Positions 51,661-60,653 of a DNA stretch of 64,000 nt are shown in pieces. A program made the translations under genes and the position numbers. Under the pieces are notes generated by a model that had not been told where the DNA came from, searched no databases, and saw only the letters and a list, made by a program, of their open reading frames with translations. Numbering within the stretch: the stretch's first letter is position 1; each line of letters starts with the position of its first letter. The stretch spans positions 27,754-91,753 of the forward strand of contig JAFSCK010000014.1 in NCBI GenBank assembly GCA_017436785.1. Reading direction: 5' to 3'. The stretch is from Oscillospiraceae bacterium. Lineage in GTDB: Bacteria; Bacillota; Clostridia; Oscillospirales; Oscillospiraceae.

Positions 51661-53085
51661 CTACCCCAACCGCTCCAGAATCTTTTTCGTCAGCGCCTCC
51701 AGCAGTGCTTCATCCATTCCGGCTGCATGCTCCTTTTTCCCAACACCCCACGCCACCCGGCGGATGTTGATGAGATCCAGCGGAGAAATATTATTGGAGG
51801 AGCTGCTGCCCCCCACTGCGCCGCAGCCCAAGGTCAGGGCCGGGAACAGCCCGGTGGATGCCCCAATGCCTCCCAGCGCCGCCGGGGTATTCACAAGGAA
51901 CCGGGACACCGGGATCTTGGCCGCGAACCGCCGTACCACAGCCTCGTCCTCTGCATGCATGGCGAAGGTGTGTCCGCTGCCCTCATGGTCCAGGATCTCG
52001 ATGCATTTGCGCAGCACCGCTTCTTCGCTGTCCATGACATAGAAGGCCAGCACCGGACACAGCTTTTCCATAGAGTAGGGCCGGGAGGGTCCCGCCTCCT
52101 GCTCCCGGGCCACAAGGATCTTGGTGGTCTTAGGAACGGAAAAACCTGCTTTTTCTGCAAGATAAATGGCTGTTTTTCCCACAATTTCCGGATTTAAGCT
52201 GCCATTTGGCCGAAACAGCAGCTTTCCCAGCCGCCCTGCCTCCTCCGGATTCATAAAATATAACCCCTGCCGTTTTCCCTCTTCCAGAACCGCCGCTTCC
52301 ATTGGCTTTTCTACAATGATGCTCTGTTCAGAGGCGCAGACAGTGCCGTTGTCAAAGGTTTTGGATCTTACGATACAGGCAATGGCTTTTGCCACATCTG
52401 CCGTGTGATGAATATAGGCAGGTCCGTTGCCTGCCCCCACACCGATGGCAGGCTTGCCGGAGGAATAGGCCGCCTTTACCATGGCAGGACCGCCGGTGGC
52501 AAGGATCAGCCGGGTCTCCGGAGCTGACATCAGCTCCTGACAGCCCGCCAGTGCCGGGATACTGAGACAGGCCACGCTGCCCTTAGGCGCCCCGGCAGCC
52601 TCCGCCGCCTCCGCCACGATCTGAGCTGCCTTCCGGGTACAGACAATGGCCTTGGGATGGGGAGAGAATACGATGGGATTGCCTGCTTTCAGGGCAATGA
52701 CCGCCTTATAGCACACGGTGGAGGTAGGATTGGTGCTGGGCACGATGGCGGCAATCACTCCCACAGGAATCCCGATCTCCCACACCCTTTTTTCCCGGTC
52801 CTCCCGCAAAAGGCCTACGGTTTTTATCCCCCGGATAGCCTCCACCACGGTTTCCGATGCAAAGCGGTTTTTAATGGTTTTATCCTCCACATTGCCAAAG
52901 CCGGTCTCCTTTACCGCCAGCTCTGCCAGCAGCACAGCCTCCTTGGCAAAGGCCTTGGCTATCGCCTCTGCAATGGCGTCGAGCTTCTCCTGCGGCAAGT
53001 CTGCCAGAATCCGCTGAGCCTGCTTCGCTTCCCGCAAAACCGCCCGCGCCTCCTGCCGCGCCGCCAAATCCTTGTCAAATTCCAT
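51661..53085 (-). CDS. eutE: CoA-acylating acetaldehyde dehydrogenase EutE
   Basis: The 474-aa enzyme makes acetyl-CoA from acetaldehyde, NAD+ and CoA inside the microcompartment. Markers are NPTSTVCYKAVIALKAGNPI, ILATGGPAMVKAAYSSGKPA and the active-site Cys in DNGTVCASEQSII (about residue 250). The first 30 residues form a helix rich in Ala/Glu that could serve targeting. The start is 53085; the frame stays open further upstream only because it reads through a family B repeat (HCEEAAGRRGNP-type translation). Confidence 0.92.
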   Translation of the reverse strand: MEFDKDLAARQEARAVLREAKQAQRILADLPQEKLDAIAEAIAKAFAKEAVLLAELAVKETGFGNVEDKTIKNRFASETVVEAIRGIKTVGLLREDREKRVWEIGIPVGVIAAIVPSTNPTSTVCYKAVIALKAGNPIVFSPHPKAIVCTRKAAQIVAEAAEAAGAPKGSVACLSIPALAGCQELMSAPETRLILATGGPAMVKAAYSSGKPAIGVGAGNGPAYIHHTADVAKAIACIVRSKTFDNGTVCASEQSIIVEKPMEAAVLEEGKRQGLYFMNPEEAGRLGKLLFRPNGSLNPEIVGKTAIYLAEKAGFSVPKTTKILVAREQEAGPSRPYSMEKLCPVLAFYVMDSEEAVLRKCIEILDHEGSGHTFAMHAEDEAVVRRFAAKIPVSRFLVNTPAALGGIGASTGLFPALTLGCGAVGGSSSSNNISPLDLINIRRVAWGVGKKEHAAGMDEALLEALTKKILERLG

Positions 53086-53111
53086 ATCAGCACCTACTCT
53101 CAAAGGATAGA

Positions 53112-53241
53112 TGTCATTGCGAGCCAGTGCGCACACTGGCGTGGCAATCCCCATCAAAGGTCCGCACAGGACCATAAAACGATGCCATCCGGGAAAAAGC
53201 AGGGGATTGCCACGTCGGCCTGCGGCCTCCTCGCAATGACA
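53112..53241. repeat. Family B element, copy 5 (between eutB and eutE)
   Basis: Full copy of 130 bp, TGTCATTGCGA to CGCAATGACA, filling most of the gap between the eutB stop and the eutE start. Confidence 0.85.
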
Positions 53242-53275
53242 TTCGTTTTCAGTCACAACATCAAAAAAATTTCCC

Positions 53276-54640
53276 TTAAAACAACAAACTGGACCCATCT
53301 CCGGCTTTCTTTGTCAGCTTTCCGTTTTCCACAAAGCCCATTTTCTCCAGCCACCGCTGAAATTCCGGGATGGCTGTCTTCCCCGTCAGCTCCCGCAGGG
53401 CCGCCGTTTCCCGGAAGCCGGTGGTCTGGTAGTTCAGCATGATGTCATCCCCATGAGGGATTCCCATGAAGTAATTGCACCCCGCCATGGTCAGCAGGCT
53501 CGCCAGGTTCTCAATATCGTTCTGGTCCGCCTTCATGTGATTGGTATAACAGCAGTCGCAGCCCATGGAGATCCCCGTCAGCTTCCCCATAAAATGGTCT
53601 TCCAACCCCGCCCGGGTCACCTGCCGTGCATCATAGAGGTATTCCGGACCGATGAAGCCCACAACGGTATTCACCAGGAACGGCTGGAACCGTTTGGCAA
53701 AGCCATAGCACCGTGCCTCCATAGTCACCTGATCGGTTCCGTGATGGGCATTGGAGGAAAGCTCGGAACCCTGTCCCGTTTCAAAATACATCACATTGGG
53801 ACCTTCCGCCGTACCCTCTTTCAGAAGCAGCTGCCTTGCCTCTTCCAGCGTTGCCGCATTGAAGCCAAAGGCCTCGTTTCCCTTCTGGCTGCCGGCAATA
53901 GACTGGAAGATCAGGTCGCAGGGGGCACCATTACGTACCGCCTTCATCTGGGCCGTCACATGGGCCAGCACGCAGATTTGGGTCGGGATCTGCCAATGCT
54001 CTTTGATCTCCTGAAAGCGCCGCAGCACCTTCCCCACCTGCTCCGGGCTGTCTGTCACCGGGTTCAGGCCGATGACCGCATCCCCTGCACCAAAGCTGAG
54101 ACCCTCCAAGGTGGAGGCCGTAATGCCCTCCGGGTCATCGGTGGTATGGTTGGGCTGCAAACGGCAGCTCAAGGTCCCCGGCAAGCCAATGGTGGTATTG
54201 CAGTGGGCGGTGACGGTGATCTTGTTGGCGGCATAGATCAGATCCAGATTGCTCATAAGCTTGCACACCGCCGCCACCATTTCTGCGGTCAATCCCCGGC
54301 TGATTTTGCGGATATCCGCCCCGGTAGTGTTCTCCGACAAGATCCATTCCCGCAGATCCGATACGGTCCAGCCCCGGATCCTGCCATAGACCGCCTCATT
54401 CACATCGTCCTGAATAATGCGGGTGACCTCGTCCTCTTCATAAGGCACCGCCGGATGCTCCCGAAGATCCCCCAGTGTTACAGCAGACAGCACCACCTTG
54501 GCGGCAATCCGCTCCCGGGCCGTTTCCGCTGCCAGACCCGCCAGCTTATCGCCGGTCTTCTCCTCATTCGCCTTGGCAAGGACCTCTTTTAAGTCTCGAA
54601 ATGTGTAAGTTTTCCCCAACAGGGTCGTTTTCAGTTTCAT
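53276..54640 (-). CDS. eutB: Ethanolamine ammonia-lyase large subunit EutB
   Basis: The 454-aa barrel subunit holds the adenosylcobalamin-dependent active site that turns ethanolamine into acetaldehyde and ammonia. Typical segments are TVTAHCNTTIGLPGTLSCRL, LQPNHTTDDPEGI, ETGQGSELSSNAHHGTDQVT and MGCDCCYTNHMKADQND. Length matches the family (about 453). The start at 54640 follows AAGGTGG. It lies downstream of eutT, with an A element before it and a B element after it, not between eutA and eutC as usual. Confidence 0.95.
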   Translation of the reverse strand: MKLKTTLLGKTYTFRDLKEVLAKANEEKTGDKLAGLAAETARERIAAKVVLSAVTLGDLREHPAVPYEEDEVTRIIQDDVNEAVYGRIRGWTVSDLREWILSENTTGADIRKISRGLTAEMVAAVCKLMSNLDLIYAANKITVTAHCNTTIGLPGTLSCRLQPNHTTDDPEGITASTLEGLSFGAGDAVIGLNPVTDSPEQVGKVLRRFQEIKEHWQIPTQICVLAHVTAQMKAVRNGAPCDLIFQSIAGSQKGNEAFGFNAATLEEARQLLLKEGTAEGPNVMYFETGQGSELSSNAHHGTDQVTMEARCYGFAKRFQPFLVNTVVGFIGPEYLYDARQVTRAGLEDHFMGKLTGISMGCDCCYTNHMKADQNDIENLASLLTMAGCNYFMGIPHGDDIMLNYQTTGFRETAALRELTGKTAIPEFQRWLEKMGFVENGKLTKKAGDGSSLLF

Positions 54641-54670
54641 AATTTCCACCTTCGCGGCGCAGTATGCGCC

Positions 54671-54860
54671 AAGGCTTCCCCCGGGGGGAAGCTGTCAAAA
54701 ATCTTCGATTTTTGACTGATGAGGAATGCGGGCAGTAAGGTTACGATTTGTACAGCGTTTCAGACCTATTCACAGGTCAATACTGTACGCCATCCCTCAT
54801 CCGTCTTCAAAATCGCCATATCGGCGCTTTTGAATCCACCTTCCCCCCGGGGGAAGGCTT
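54671..54860. repeat. Family A element, copy 1 (between eutT and eutB)
   Basis: AAGGCTTCCCCCGGGGGGAAG at the left and the inverted CTTCCCCCCGGGGGAAGGCTT at the right. ATTTTTGACTGATGAGG follows the left end, and CCCTCATCC lies near the right end. It is 190 bp, with no coding content. Confidence 0.88.
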
Positions 54861-54864
54861 TCTC

Positions 54865-55548
54865 CTATATTTTCCCCTTCCACCGGATCATCAGAATATA
54901 CAGCATACTGCTCATCCGATTCAGCGCCTGCAGGATATCCAGTCTTGTGGGGTTGCCCTCCCGGTCGGAAAAGGCCTCCACCGCTGCCAATTCCGCCTCC
55001 CGGGCAGCGCAGCGTGTCCGGTTCAGCCGTGCGATCACCGCCCCATCCGCTGCTGAGGGCATGAAATGAGACTGCCCATAGTATTCCTGAGGGAAATGAC
55101 TCCGTTTTCGCTGCTCCGCCTCCGTCAGGCCGCACAGCTTCTCCCATTTCAGGGGCTGCTCCAGCACATCACATTGGATGATCTTCCGGGCTAGCATCAG
55201 AATTTCCCCCACCGGAGTCACCAGCTCCGGGTCCGCCAGCTGGCACAAAATCAGCTCCGCTTCCAATGTGTCCAGCTTTCCCCGAAACGCGATCCGGGGA
55301 TGGGTCTTCGGCACCAGCACCTGTGCATTCAGGTGGGTCAGCTGCTCCGGCTTTTCCTCCACGAAGCCCCCGCCAAGGAGGGCATAGCGCTCCGGTCTCG
55401 CCTGTTCTGCCGGTAAAATCTCGATCCGCTCCCGGCTCAGCCAGTCCCGGGCTGAGCTTGTCAGCTGATCCCCCTTACCCAGATAGAAGACCCGCCTGCC
55501 GTCCCGGTTGCGGACATTTGCACGGGCCGCTTCCTCGTTGTAAAGCAT
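54865..55548 (-). CDS. eutT: Ethanolamine-specific cobalamin adenosyltransferase EutT
   Basis: The 227-aa enzyme attaches adenosyl to cobalamin to supply the lyase cofactor. Features are the YLGKGDQLTSSARDWL N-terminal segment, HLNAQVLVPKTHPRIAFRGK and a cobalamin adenosyltransferase helical domain with LDTLEAELILCQL and ALNRMSSMLYILM. The HCxxC-like metal motif of enterobacterial EutT is not apparent. Its stop is four bases from the A1 repeat. It follows eutM by a few bases. Confidence 0.85.
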   Translation of the reverse strand: MLYNEEAARANVRNRDGRRVFYLGKGDQLTSSARDWLSRERIEILPAEQARPERYALLGGGFVEEKPEQLTHLNAQVLVPKTHPRIAFRGKLDTLEAELILCQLADPELVTPVGEILMLARKIIQCDVLEQPLKWEKLCGLTEAEQRKRSHFPQEYYGQSHFMPSAADGAVIARLNRTRCAAREAELAAVEAFSDREGNPTRLDILQALNRMSSMLYILMIRWKGKI

Positions 55549-55551
55549 TTC

Positions 55552-55857
55552 TTACTTCCCGGCAGGGGGATTCTGACCCAGACGGCCCTTAGGCAGAATG
55601 GCATCCACCTCCATGTGGGGCCGGGCGATAACATGAACGGAGATCAGCTCTCCCACCTTCTCCGCTGCCGCAGCACCGGCATCGGTAGCTGCCTTCACCG
55701 CACCCACATCGCCCCGGACCATCACCGTCACAAGGCCGCCCCCTACCTGTTCCTTGCCGATGAGCTGCACATTGGCAGACTTCACCATAGCATCTGCCGC
55801 CTCAATCGCACCGATCAGACCCTTCGTCTCGATCATTCCCAAAGCATTCGTATCCAT
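55552..55857 (-). CDS. eutM: Microcompartment shell hexamer EutM (BMC-H)
   Basis: The 101-aa protein is a canonical BMC domain: [40 protein letters not shown] and the ending [17 protein letters not shown]. Hexamers tile the shell facets and their pores pass substrates. The start at 55857 is chosen for spacing from AAGGA. It lies 4 bases before eutT and 70 after the A2 repeat. Confidence 0.94.
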   Translation of the reverse strand: MDTNALGMIETKGLIGAIEAADAMVKSANVQLIGKEQVGGGLVTVMVRGDVGAVKAATDAGAAAAEKVGELISVHVIARPHMEVDAILPKGRLGQNPPAGK

Positions 55858-55926
55858 ACCCATTCGTCCTTTCATATGATGAACTCCATTAAATTGATGG
55901 TATATTGCACCGGCGCGGAAGCGCCC

Positions 55927-56102
55927 TCGGCTTCCCCCGGGGGGAAGCTGGCAAAAATCTTTGATTTTTGACTGATGAGGAATGCGGGCGGTAACGTAAC
56001 GATCAGCACAATGTTTCAAGTCTATTTCAGACTTAAAACTGCACGCCATCCCTCATCCGACCTCGCTTGCGCTCGGCCACCTTCCCCCCGGGGGAAGGCT
56101 TT
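55927..56102. repeat. Family A element, copy 2 (between eutL and eutM)
   Basis: GGCTTCCCCCGGGGGGAAGC at the left and the inverted CTTCCCCCCGGGGGAAGGCT at the right; the interior again starts ATTTTTGACTGATGAGG. The right end abuts the eutL stop codon. Confidence 0.88.
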
Positions 56103-56103
56103 T

Positions 56104-56733
56104 CTATCTCTCCACCGGCCGCATAGCTACCTCTGCCACGGCCTGAGCAAAGGCGGTGCAGGCAGCTTCACAGGCACTTTGGGTGCCGCTGAGCAGTCCC
56201 CCGCCAAAATTGGTCTCGCTGGGCGGGGCGTAGAGCTTTTTCAGCTCCACATCTGCCGCTTTCAGTGCTGCATCCATGGCATACATTCCCTCCAGCGGCG
56301 GTGCGATCAGGTAAGCCAATGCGGTCCCCGGTGCTACTCCCGCCTCTTTTGCCAAAAATAAGCCGCTGCTGCTTACAGTATGCGCAAGATACGGGACCTT
56401 ATTCACTTCCTCAAAGCCGATCCGCTGAAGCGTGGACAGCGCCGCCTCCATGCCGCTGCGGACTGCCCCGGGAGTCCGGCCTGCCAGAATGCCGATGACC
56501 TCTCCTGCATTGGGGGTGGAGGCATTGGCAGCCCCGGCGTAGAAGCTCCTGCCATAGGCTACCTCCACCTCTGCCGCCTTGGTGGCCGCATCCAGCGCAA
56601 TATAGGTGGCATCGTCACTGTCCGTGGTCAGCATGGCAAGGGAAGGATAACCCTTGGGTGCACCCAACGCCTGACAGAGGGCAGGGCTGGCATTGGCCAA
56701 GTAGCGCACAGCCAAAACCGTTACCGGGATCAT
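56104..56733 (-). CDS. eutL: Microcompartment shell protein EutL (BMC-T)
   Basis: The 209-aa tandem-BMC trimer protein carries IPVTVLAVRYLANASPALCQ at the start, YIALDAATKAAEVEVAYGRS, GIDGILAGRTPGAVRSG-like and AMDAALKAADVELKKLY segments. EutL pores open and close and bind ethanolamine in known structures. It overlaps the eutC stop by four bases. Slightly shorter than the usual 217 aa. Confidence 0.92.
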   Translation of the reverse strand: MIPVTVLAVRYLANASPALCQALGAPKGYPSLAMLTTDSDDATYIALDAATKAAEVEVAYGRSFYAGAANASTPNAGEVIGILAGRTPGAVRSGMEAALSTLQRIGFEEVNKVPYLAHTVSSSGLFLAKEAGVAPGTALAYLIAPPLEGMYAMDAALKAADVELKKLYAPPSETNFGGGLLSGTQSACEAACTAFAQAVAEVAMRPVER

Positions 56734-57638
56734 GCGCCCGCCTCCGTCAGCAGCCCTACACCGGATACCTTTTTCTGCAAAATGGTTTCAATGAGTCCTG
56801 CAATATGGGCCCCGGCCTCCACCGCCGGAGTGCCCTGTGCATGGATGTTGGATACTACCGTCCGGGCCGACTCCGAGACCCCGGTATGGGGACGGTAGGT
56901 GATATAGGCAGACATGCTTTTGTCCGTCACCAGACCGGGCCGCTCTCCCACCAGCATACAAACCAGCTCGCAGCCCGTTATATCTCCGATGGCATCCCCG
57001 GCACCCACCCGGCAGTACCGGACGAAAATGGGAGTCCCGGAATCGATCCCCTTCAGCTTCAGTCCATCCCGGATAGCCGCCAGACAGTCCATGGCATTGG
57101 CTATGATGGCTGCGGAAGACAGTCCGTCCCCCACCACGATCTGGACCCGAGGCGTACCGGGTATGGCTGCGCGGATCTTGCGTTGGGTTTCCTCATCAAA
57201 GCACCGTCCATGGTCAGGCCGGGTCAAATATTCGTCCTTGCTATGGCACCGAGTCTGCACCTCTGCCATACCGTTTTGGGCTGCGAAATCCTCCGGTACC
57301 TGAGAAAACACCGCATCCTGAGCCGCCGCATGGTCTGCCCGGAAGCGGAGCATGGTCAGGGTCTTGTATCGGGCGCCAGCCTTTCCGCTTCCCAACCGTG
57401 CCGGAGTCTTGTCCTTCATTTTCCGGTATTTTTCCCCGTTTTCCGGATCCTCTGTCAGATACAGCTTCCGCAGATCCAGCGCCGTCACATCCGGAACGAA
57501 GTCCCCGTCATGATACTGTGTATCTTTTTTCTCCGGCTGGGGCTCGGTTGCGTGATACTCCGTCGCCTTCACCATAGGCGGCCCATTCAGCCCGCCCAAA
57601 ATCTCCGCCACCATGGCAGCCAATTCCTGTTTGTTCAT
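56730..57638 (-). CDS. eutC: Ethanolamine ammonia-lyase small subunit EutC
   Basis: The 302-aa subunit binds the cobalamin side of the lyase with EutB. Features are the targeting helix NKQELAAMVAEILGGLNG, TPARLGSGKAGARYKTLTML, DEYLTRPDHGRCFDEET, IVVGDGLSSAAIIANAMDCL and LVGERPGLVTDKSMSAYITY. The start at 57638 follows AAGGAGG. It is separated from eutA by the A3 repeat, where eutB would normally be, and overlaps eutL. Confidence 0.94.
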   Translation of the reverse strand: MNKQELAAMVAEILGGLNGPPMVKATEYHATEPQPEKKDTQYHDGDFVPDVTALDLRKLYLTEDPENGEKYRKMKDKTPARLGSGKAGARYKTLTMLRFRADHAAAQDAVFSQVPEDFAAQNGMAEVQTRCHSKDEYLTRPDHGRCFDEETQRKIRAAIPGTPRVQIVVGDGLSSAAIIANAMDCLAAIRDGLKLKGIDSGTPIFVRYCRVGAGDAIGDITGCELVCMLVGERPGLVTDKSMSAYITYRPHTGVSESARTVVSNIHAQGTPAVEAGAHIAGLIETILQKKVSGVGLLTEAGA

Positions 57639-57658
57639 GGATACCCTCCTTAACATAG

Positions 57659-57865
57659 TGGCGCGGGAGCGCCAAGGCTTCCCCCGGGGGGAAGCTGGCA
57701 AAAATCTTTGATTTTTGACTGATGAGGAATGCGGGCGGTAATGTTGCGATTTGCACCATGTTTCGGACCTTTTTCAGTCTTGAAACTGCACGCCACCCCT
57801 CATCCAACCTCACCTACGCTCGCCCACCTTCCCCCCGGGGGAAGGCTTCGGGCGCTCCCGCGCCA
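57659..57865. repeat. Family A element, copy 3 (between eutA and eutC)
   Basis: The longest copy at 207 bp. The inverted ends extend outward to TGGCGCGGGAGCGCC and GGGCGCTCCCGCGCCA before the AAGGCTTCCCCCGGGGGGAAG core. The bases just outside each end read TAG, a possible target duplication. Confidence 0.88.
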
Positions 57866-57884
57866 TAGCAACATAAATACCATC

Positions 57885-59231
57885 TCACTGTCCCAGCACC
57901 AGTGTCTTCACCACCACCGGCAGAGCGTGCTCCACTGGAGCCCCGATATCCAGATAGCAGCCGGGGCTTACCTTTACCCGGTCAATGCACAAGATCCGGG
58001 CCGTCTTCGGCAGGCGCAGAGCCAGCGCCTGCCCCAGCGCCTTTGCCATATCCTGTTCCAGACATACCAGCAGCTCCCCCGGCGCCTGCCGGGCCAATGC
58101 ATCTGCCAGTAATCCGATCTCCCGGTATGTGGGGGAGGAAATCCCCTCCATTGCCACAATGGCAGGCCCCTCCTGCCGGGCAAGCAGTTCCGCCACCTGA
58201 GATGCTTCCGAAGCCGGCACAACTGCCGCATTTTTGATAGGAAACCGAATATTTTGATAAAACACGGTACTGCCGGAAAGCTGAGCGCTGTGGCAGCCCG
58301 CGCCGATGACCGTGGCCCGAATGGGCTCTTCTCCCAGACGGTGCTCCCCCCGGCACAGACTGCTTTCCCGGATGCACTGCCCCAGCAGCGGACCCAGATC
58401 TCCAAACTGTTCCAAGGGGTACCGCTGTTCGATGCAGTCTGCCACACCTCCGGAAAAGGAGATCACCACATTCTCCCGAGGCGGCTCCCATGGCATCCCG
58501 GCCTCCTCCGTGGAAAGCCTTTTCAGCAGCTCCGATTCCTCCCGAAGTCCTGCCGCCATTTCCAGCGCCTGTGTCAGCACCTGTGCCAATTGCCGAAGCT
58601 TCTCCTCTCCGGGGCGGTCCCCAACATGGATATCGGAAATCCCCCGCAGTACCGGCGAAACATAGGAAACCGTCCCATCCGGGTGGAATTTGACCAGCCG
58701 CCCTCCTACATTCAGACAGCCTGTGCGCTCCACGTTCCCATCCCGGATCAGCGCCAGATTGCTGGTACCGCCGCCAATGTCCATGTGCAGCATCGGTTTC
58801 CCGATTTTGGCAGATGCCTCCAAGGCTCCGGCCCCCTTTGCCGCCAGCACACTTTCCAGATCCGGTCCCGCGGTCGCCACTACGAAATCCCCTGCAAGGT
58901 CTGACAGGGCATCCAGCACTGTCCGGGCATTCTCCTTCCGGCTGGTCTCCCCGGTGATGATGATTGCCCCGGTATCCACTTTCTCCCGGGTAATCCCGGC
59001 TTTTTGATATTCCTGCTCCACCAGCCATCGTAATTTGGTACCATCTACCAAGCTTTCCTCCACCAGCGGGGTAAAATAGACGGGACTTTTGTATAAGACT
59101 TTCCGCTCCGTAATATCCATTTCCGGCACCGCAAAGCCGGATGCCCGGTTCTCAATGGTCAGCTCCGACACGATGAGCTGTGTGGTGGTGGTCCCTACAT
59201 CCAGTCCCACGCTGCAAAGGACCTCAGACAC
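57885..59231 (-). CDS. eutA: Ethanolamine ammonia-lyase reactivase EutA
   Basis: The 448-aa protein uses ATP to remove damaged cobalamin from the lyase. It has the sugar-kinase/Hsp70 actin-like fold: phosphate-1 VGLDVGTTTTQLIVSEL, phosphate-2 MLHMDIGGGTSNLALI (about 148-163) and TGETSRKENA. The GTG start overlaps the eutG stop by eight bases. Next in the operon is the A3 repeat and eutC; eutB normally follows directly. Confidence 0.93.
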   Translation of the reverse strand: MSEVLCSVGLDVGTTTTQLIVSELTIENRASGFAVPEMDITERKVLYKSPVYFTPLVEESLVDGTKLRWLVEQEYQKAGITREKVDTGAIIITGETSRKENARTVLDALSDLAGDFVVATAGPDLESVLAAKGAGALEASAKIGKPMLHMDIGGGTSNLALIRDGNVERTGCLNVGGRLVKFHPDGTVSYVSPVLRGISDIHVGDRPGEEKLRQLAQVLTQALEMAAGLREESELLKRLSTEEAGMPWEPPRENVVISFSGGVADCIEQRYPLEQFGDLGPLLGQCIRESSLCRGEHRLGEEPIRATVIGAGCHSAQLSGSTVFYQNIRFPIKNAAVVPASEASQVAELLARQEGPAIVAMEGISSPTYREIGLLADALARQAPGELLVCLEQDMAKALGQALALRLPKTARILCIDRVKVSPGCYLDIGAPVEHALPVVVKTLVLGQ

Positions 59232-60306
59232 GGCCCGTCACCTCTTCCAAGATCCGCCGCACCAGAAAATCCTCCACCGGCATGGGATTGGTTTTGCAGC
59301 AGGGATCCTCTACTGCTGCCTTCACGATGGTATCCACGCTGCGCCACAGCACCCGGGGATCGACCCCCGCCTGTACCAACGTTTCCGGCAGATTCAGCTC
59401 CCGCCGCAGGCGGATAAGGCCGTTTTTCAGATTCCGCAGGGCAATGGTATCTGCGCTGCCTCCCATCCCCGCAGCCCGGGCCAGCTCCGCATATTTTTTT
59501 CCGGCCACATGGGCATTGCAGCCGATGACCGCCGGCAGCAAAATGGCATTGAGCCGTCCGTGGGCCACATGGAACATGCCGCCCAAACTGTGGGCCATGG
59601 CATGACAGAGCCCCAGTCCCGCCTGTGTGAACGCCAGTCCCGCCATTGTAGATGCCATGTGGACCTTCAGCCGCACCGCTGTGTTTCCAGCATAGGACGC
59701 AGGCAATGCAGCATAAGCGGTGGAGAAGGCCTCCCGGGCAAGCAGGTCCGTCATCATTCCCCCGTCCTTCCCCACATAGGCCTCGGCTGCATGGCACAGC
59801 ACATCAAAGCCCGCTTCCGCGATCAGCCCCTTGGGCAGCTGCTGCAGCAGGTCACTGTCCAAGATCGCCACATTGGGCCGCAATTTCGGATCCACAATGG
59901 GATGCTTCACCTTGTCGTGGGTCAGGATGGCGAAATCCGTCATCTCCGAGCCGGAGCCGGAGGTGGTTGGGATGGCCACCAGTGGGCAGTCCACTTTTGC
60001 AAAGTAAGCCATGGCCTTCGCCAGATCCATGGCACTTCCTCCTCCCAGCGCCACCAGCAGATCAGGCCCAAATTCCTTCAGCCGGGCTGTCCCCTCCGCC
60101 GCCAGCTCTACGGTAGGATCCGGCTGCACCTTGTCAAAAATCACGTATTCCTGACAGTTCGCCGCTTCTGCTATTTGCTTTGCCCATCCATTGTTAGAAA
60201 AATAGGGGTCCGAAACCAGAAACAGCCGCTTTCCCCCCAGCTGCGCCAGCATCTTCACCGCACCGCTTCCCGCCATCAACCTCGTCGGACAGGAAAATAC
60301 CTCCAT
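59224..60306 (-). CDS. eutG: Iron-containing alcohol dehydrogenase EutG
   Basis: The 360-aa enzyme reduces acetaldehyde to ethanol, recycling NADH inside the compartment. It shows the NAD site LVALGGGSAMDLAKAM, PTTSGSGSEMTDFAIL and the iron ligands in GFDVLCHAAEAYVG and GLCHAMAHSLGG plus HGRLNAILLPAV. It is shorter than the 390-aa enterobacterial form. First recognisable gene of the leftward operon; the promoter is not clear, and a family C repeat occupies the upstream gap. Confidence 0.92.
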   Translation of the reverse strand: MEVFSCPTRLMAGSGAVKMLAQLGGKRLFLVSDPYFSNNGWAKQIAEAANCQEYVIFDKVQPDPTVELAAEGTARLKEFGPDLLVALGGGSAMDLAKAMAYFAKVDCPLVAIPTTSGSGSEMTDFAILTHDKVKHPIVDPKLRPNVAILDSDLLQQLPKGLIAEAGFDVLCHAAEAYVGKDGGMMTDLLAREAFSTAYAALPASYAGNTAVRLKVHMASTMAGLAFTQAGLGLCHAMAHSLGGMFHVAHGRLNAILLPAVIGCNAHVAGKKYAELARAAGMGGSADTIALRNLKNGLIRLRRELNLPETLVQAGVDPRVLWRSVDTIVKAAVEDPCCKTNPMPVEDFLVRRILEEVTGRV

Positions 60307-60399
60307 AAAAACACCGCCTTTTCAGAGGTAGTATTTCCCGATCAGCAAAAATTATGATGGAATAATTGCACACAAATCGTAATTTATCAATCTACTACT

Positions 60400-60535
60400 G
60401 TAGGGCGGGGTCATGACCCCGCCGGTCGCTATCGATAAGCACATGGTATCGTTTTATGTATAGTGCACCATTTCTCACCCATTTCTCCATGCGAAAACTT
60501 ACCACCGGGTCGGCGGGGTCATGACCCCGCCCTAC
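60400..60535. repeat. Family C element, copy 3 (upstream of eutG)
   Basis: GTAGGGCGGGGTCATGACCC at the left and the inverted GGGTCATGACCCCGCCCTAC at the right; 136 bp. It lies between the eut operon start and the glgP terminator, so it may insulate both. Confidence 0.87.
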
Positions 60536-60586
60536 AGTGGCGTATCCCACACATCGACAAATATCCATTTAACCCCGAAAAAGCGC

Positions 60587-60625
60587 AAAAAATCCCGGCC
60601 TCCTTAAGGGAAGCCGGGATTTTTT
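60587..60625 (-). terminator. Terminator of glgP
   Basis: AAAAAATCCCGGC (60587-60599) and GCCGGGATTTTTT (60613-60625) make a perfect stem with T runs on both strands. Confidence 0.9.
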
Positions 60626-60653
60626 GAAACTCTATCCTTTGGGATGTGAAGGA

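Noticed and set aside
53086-53298. N-terminal extension of EutE
   Set aside because: The extra 71 codons are read through a family B repeat; a proper start lies at 53085.
60307-60586. Cobalamin riboswitch upstream of the eut operon
   Set aside because: The 280-base gap is mostly a family C repeat; no B12-box-like sequence was found.
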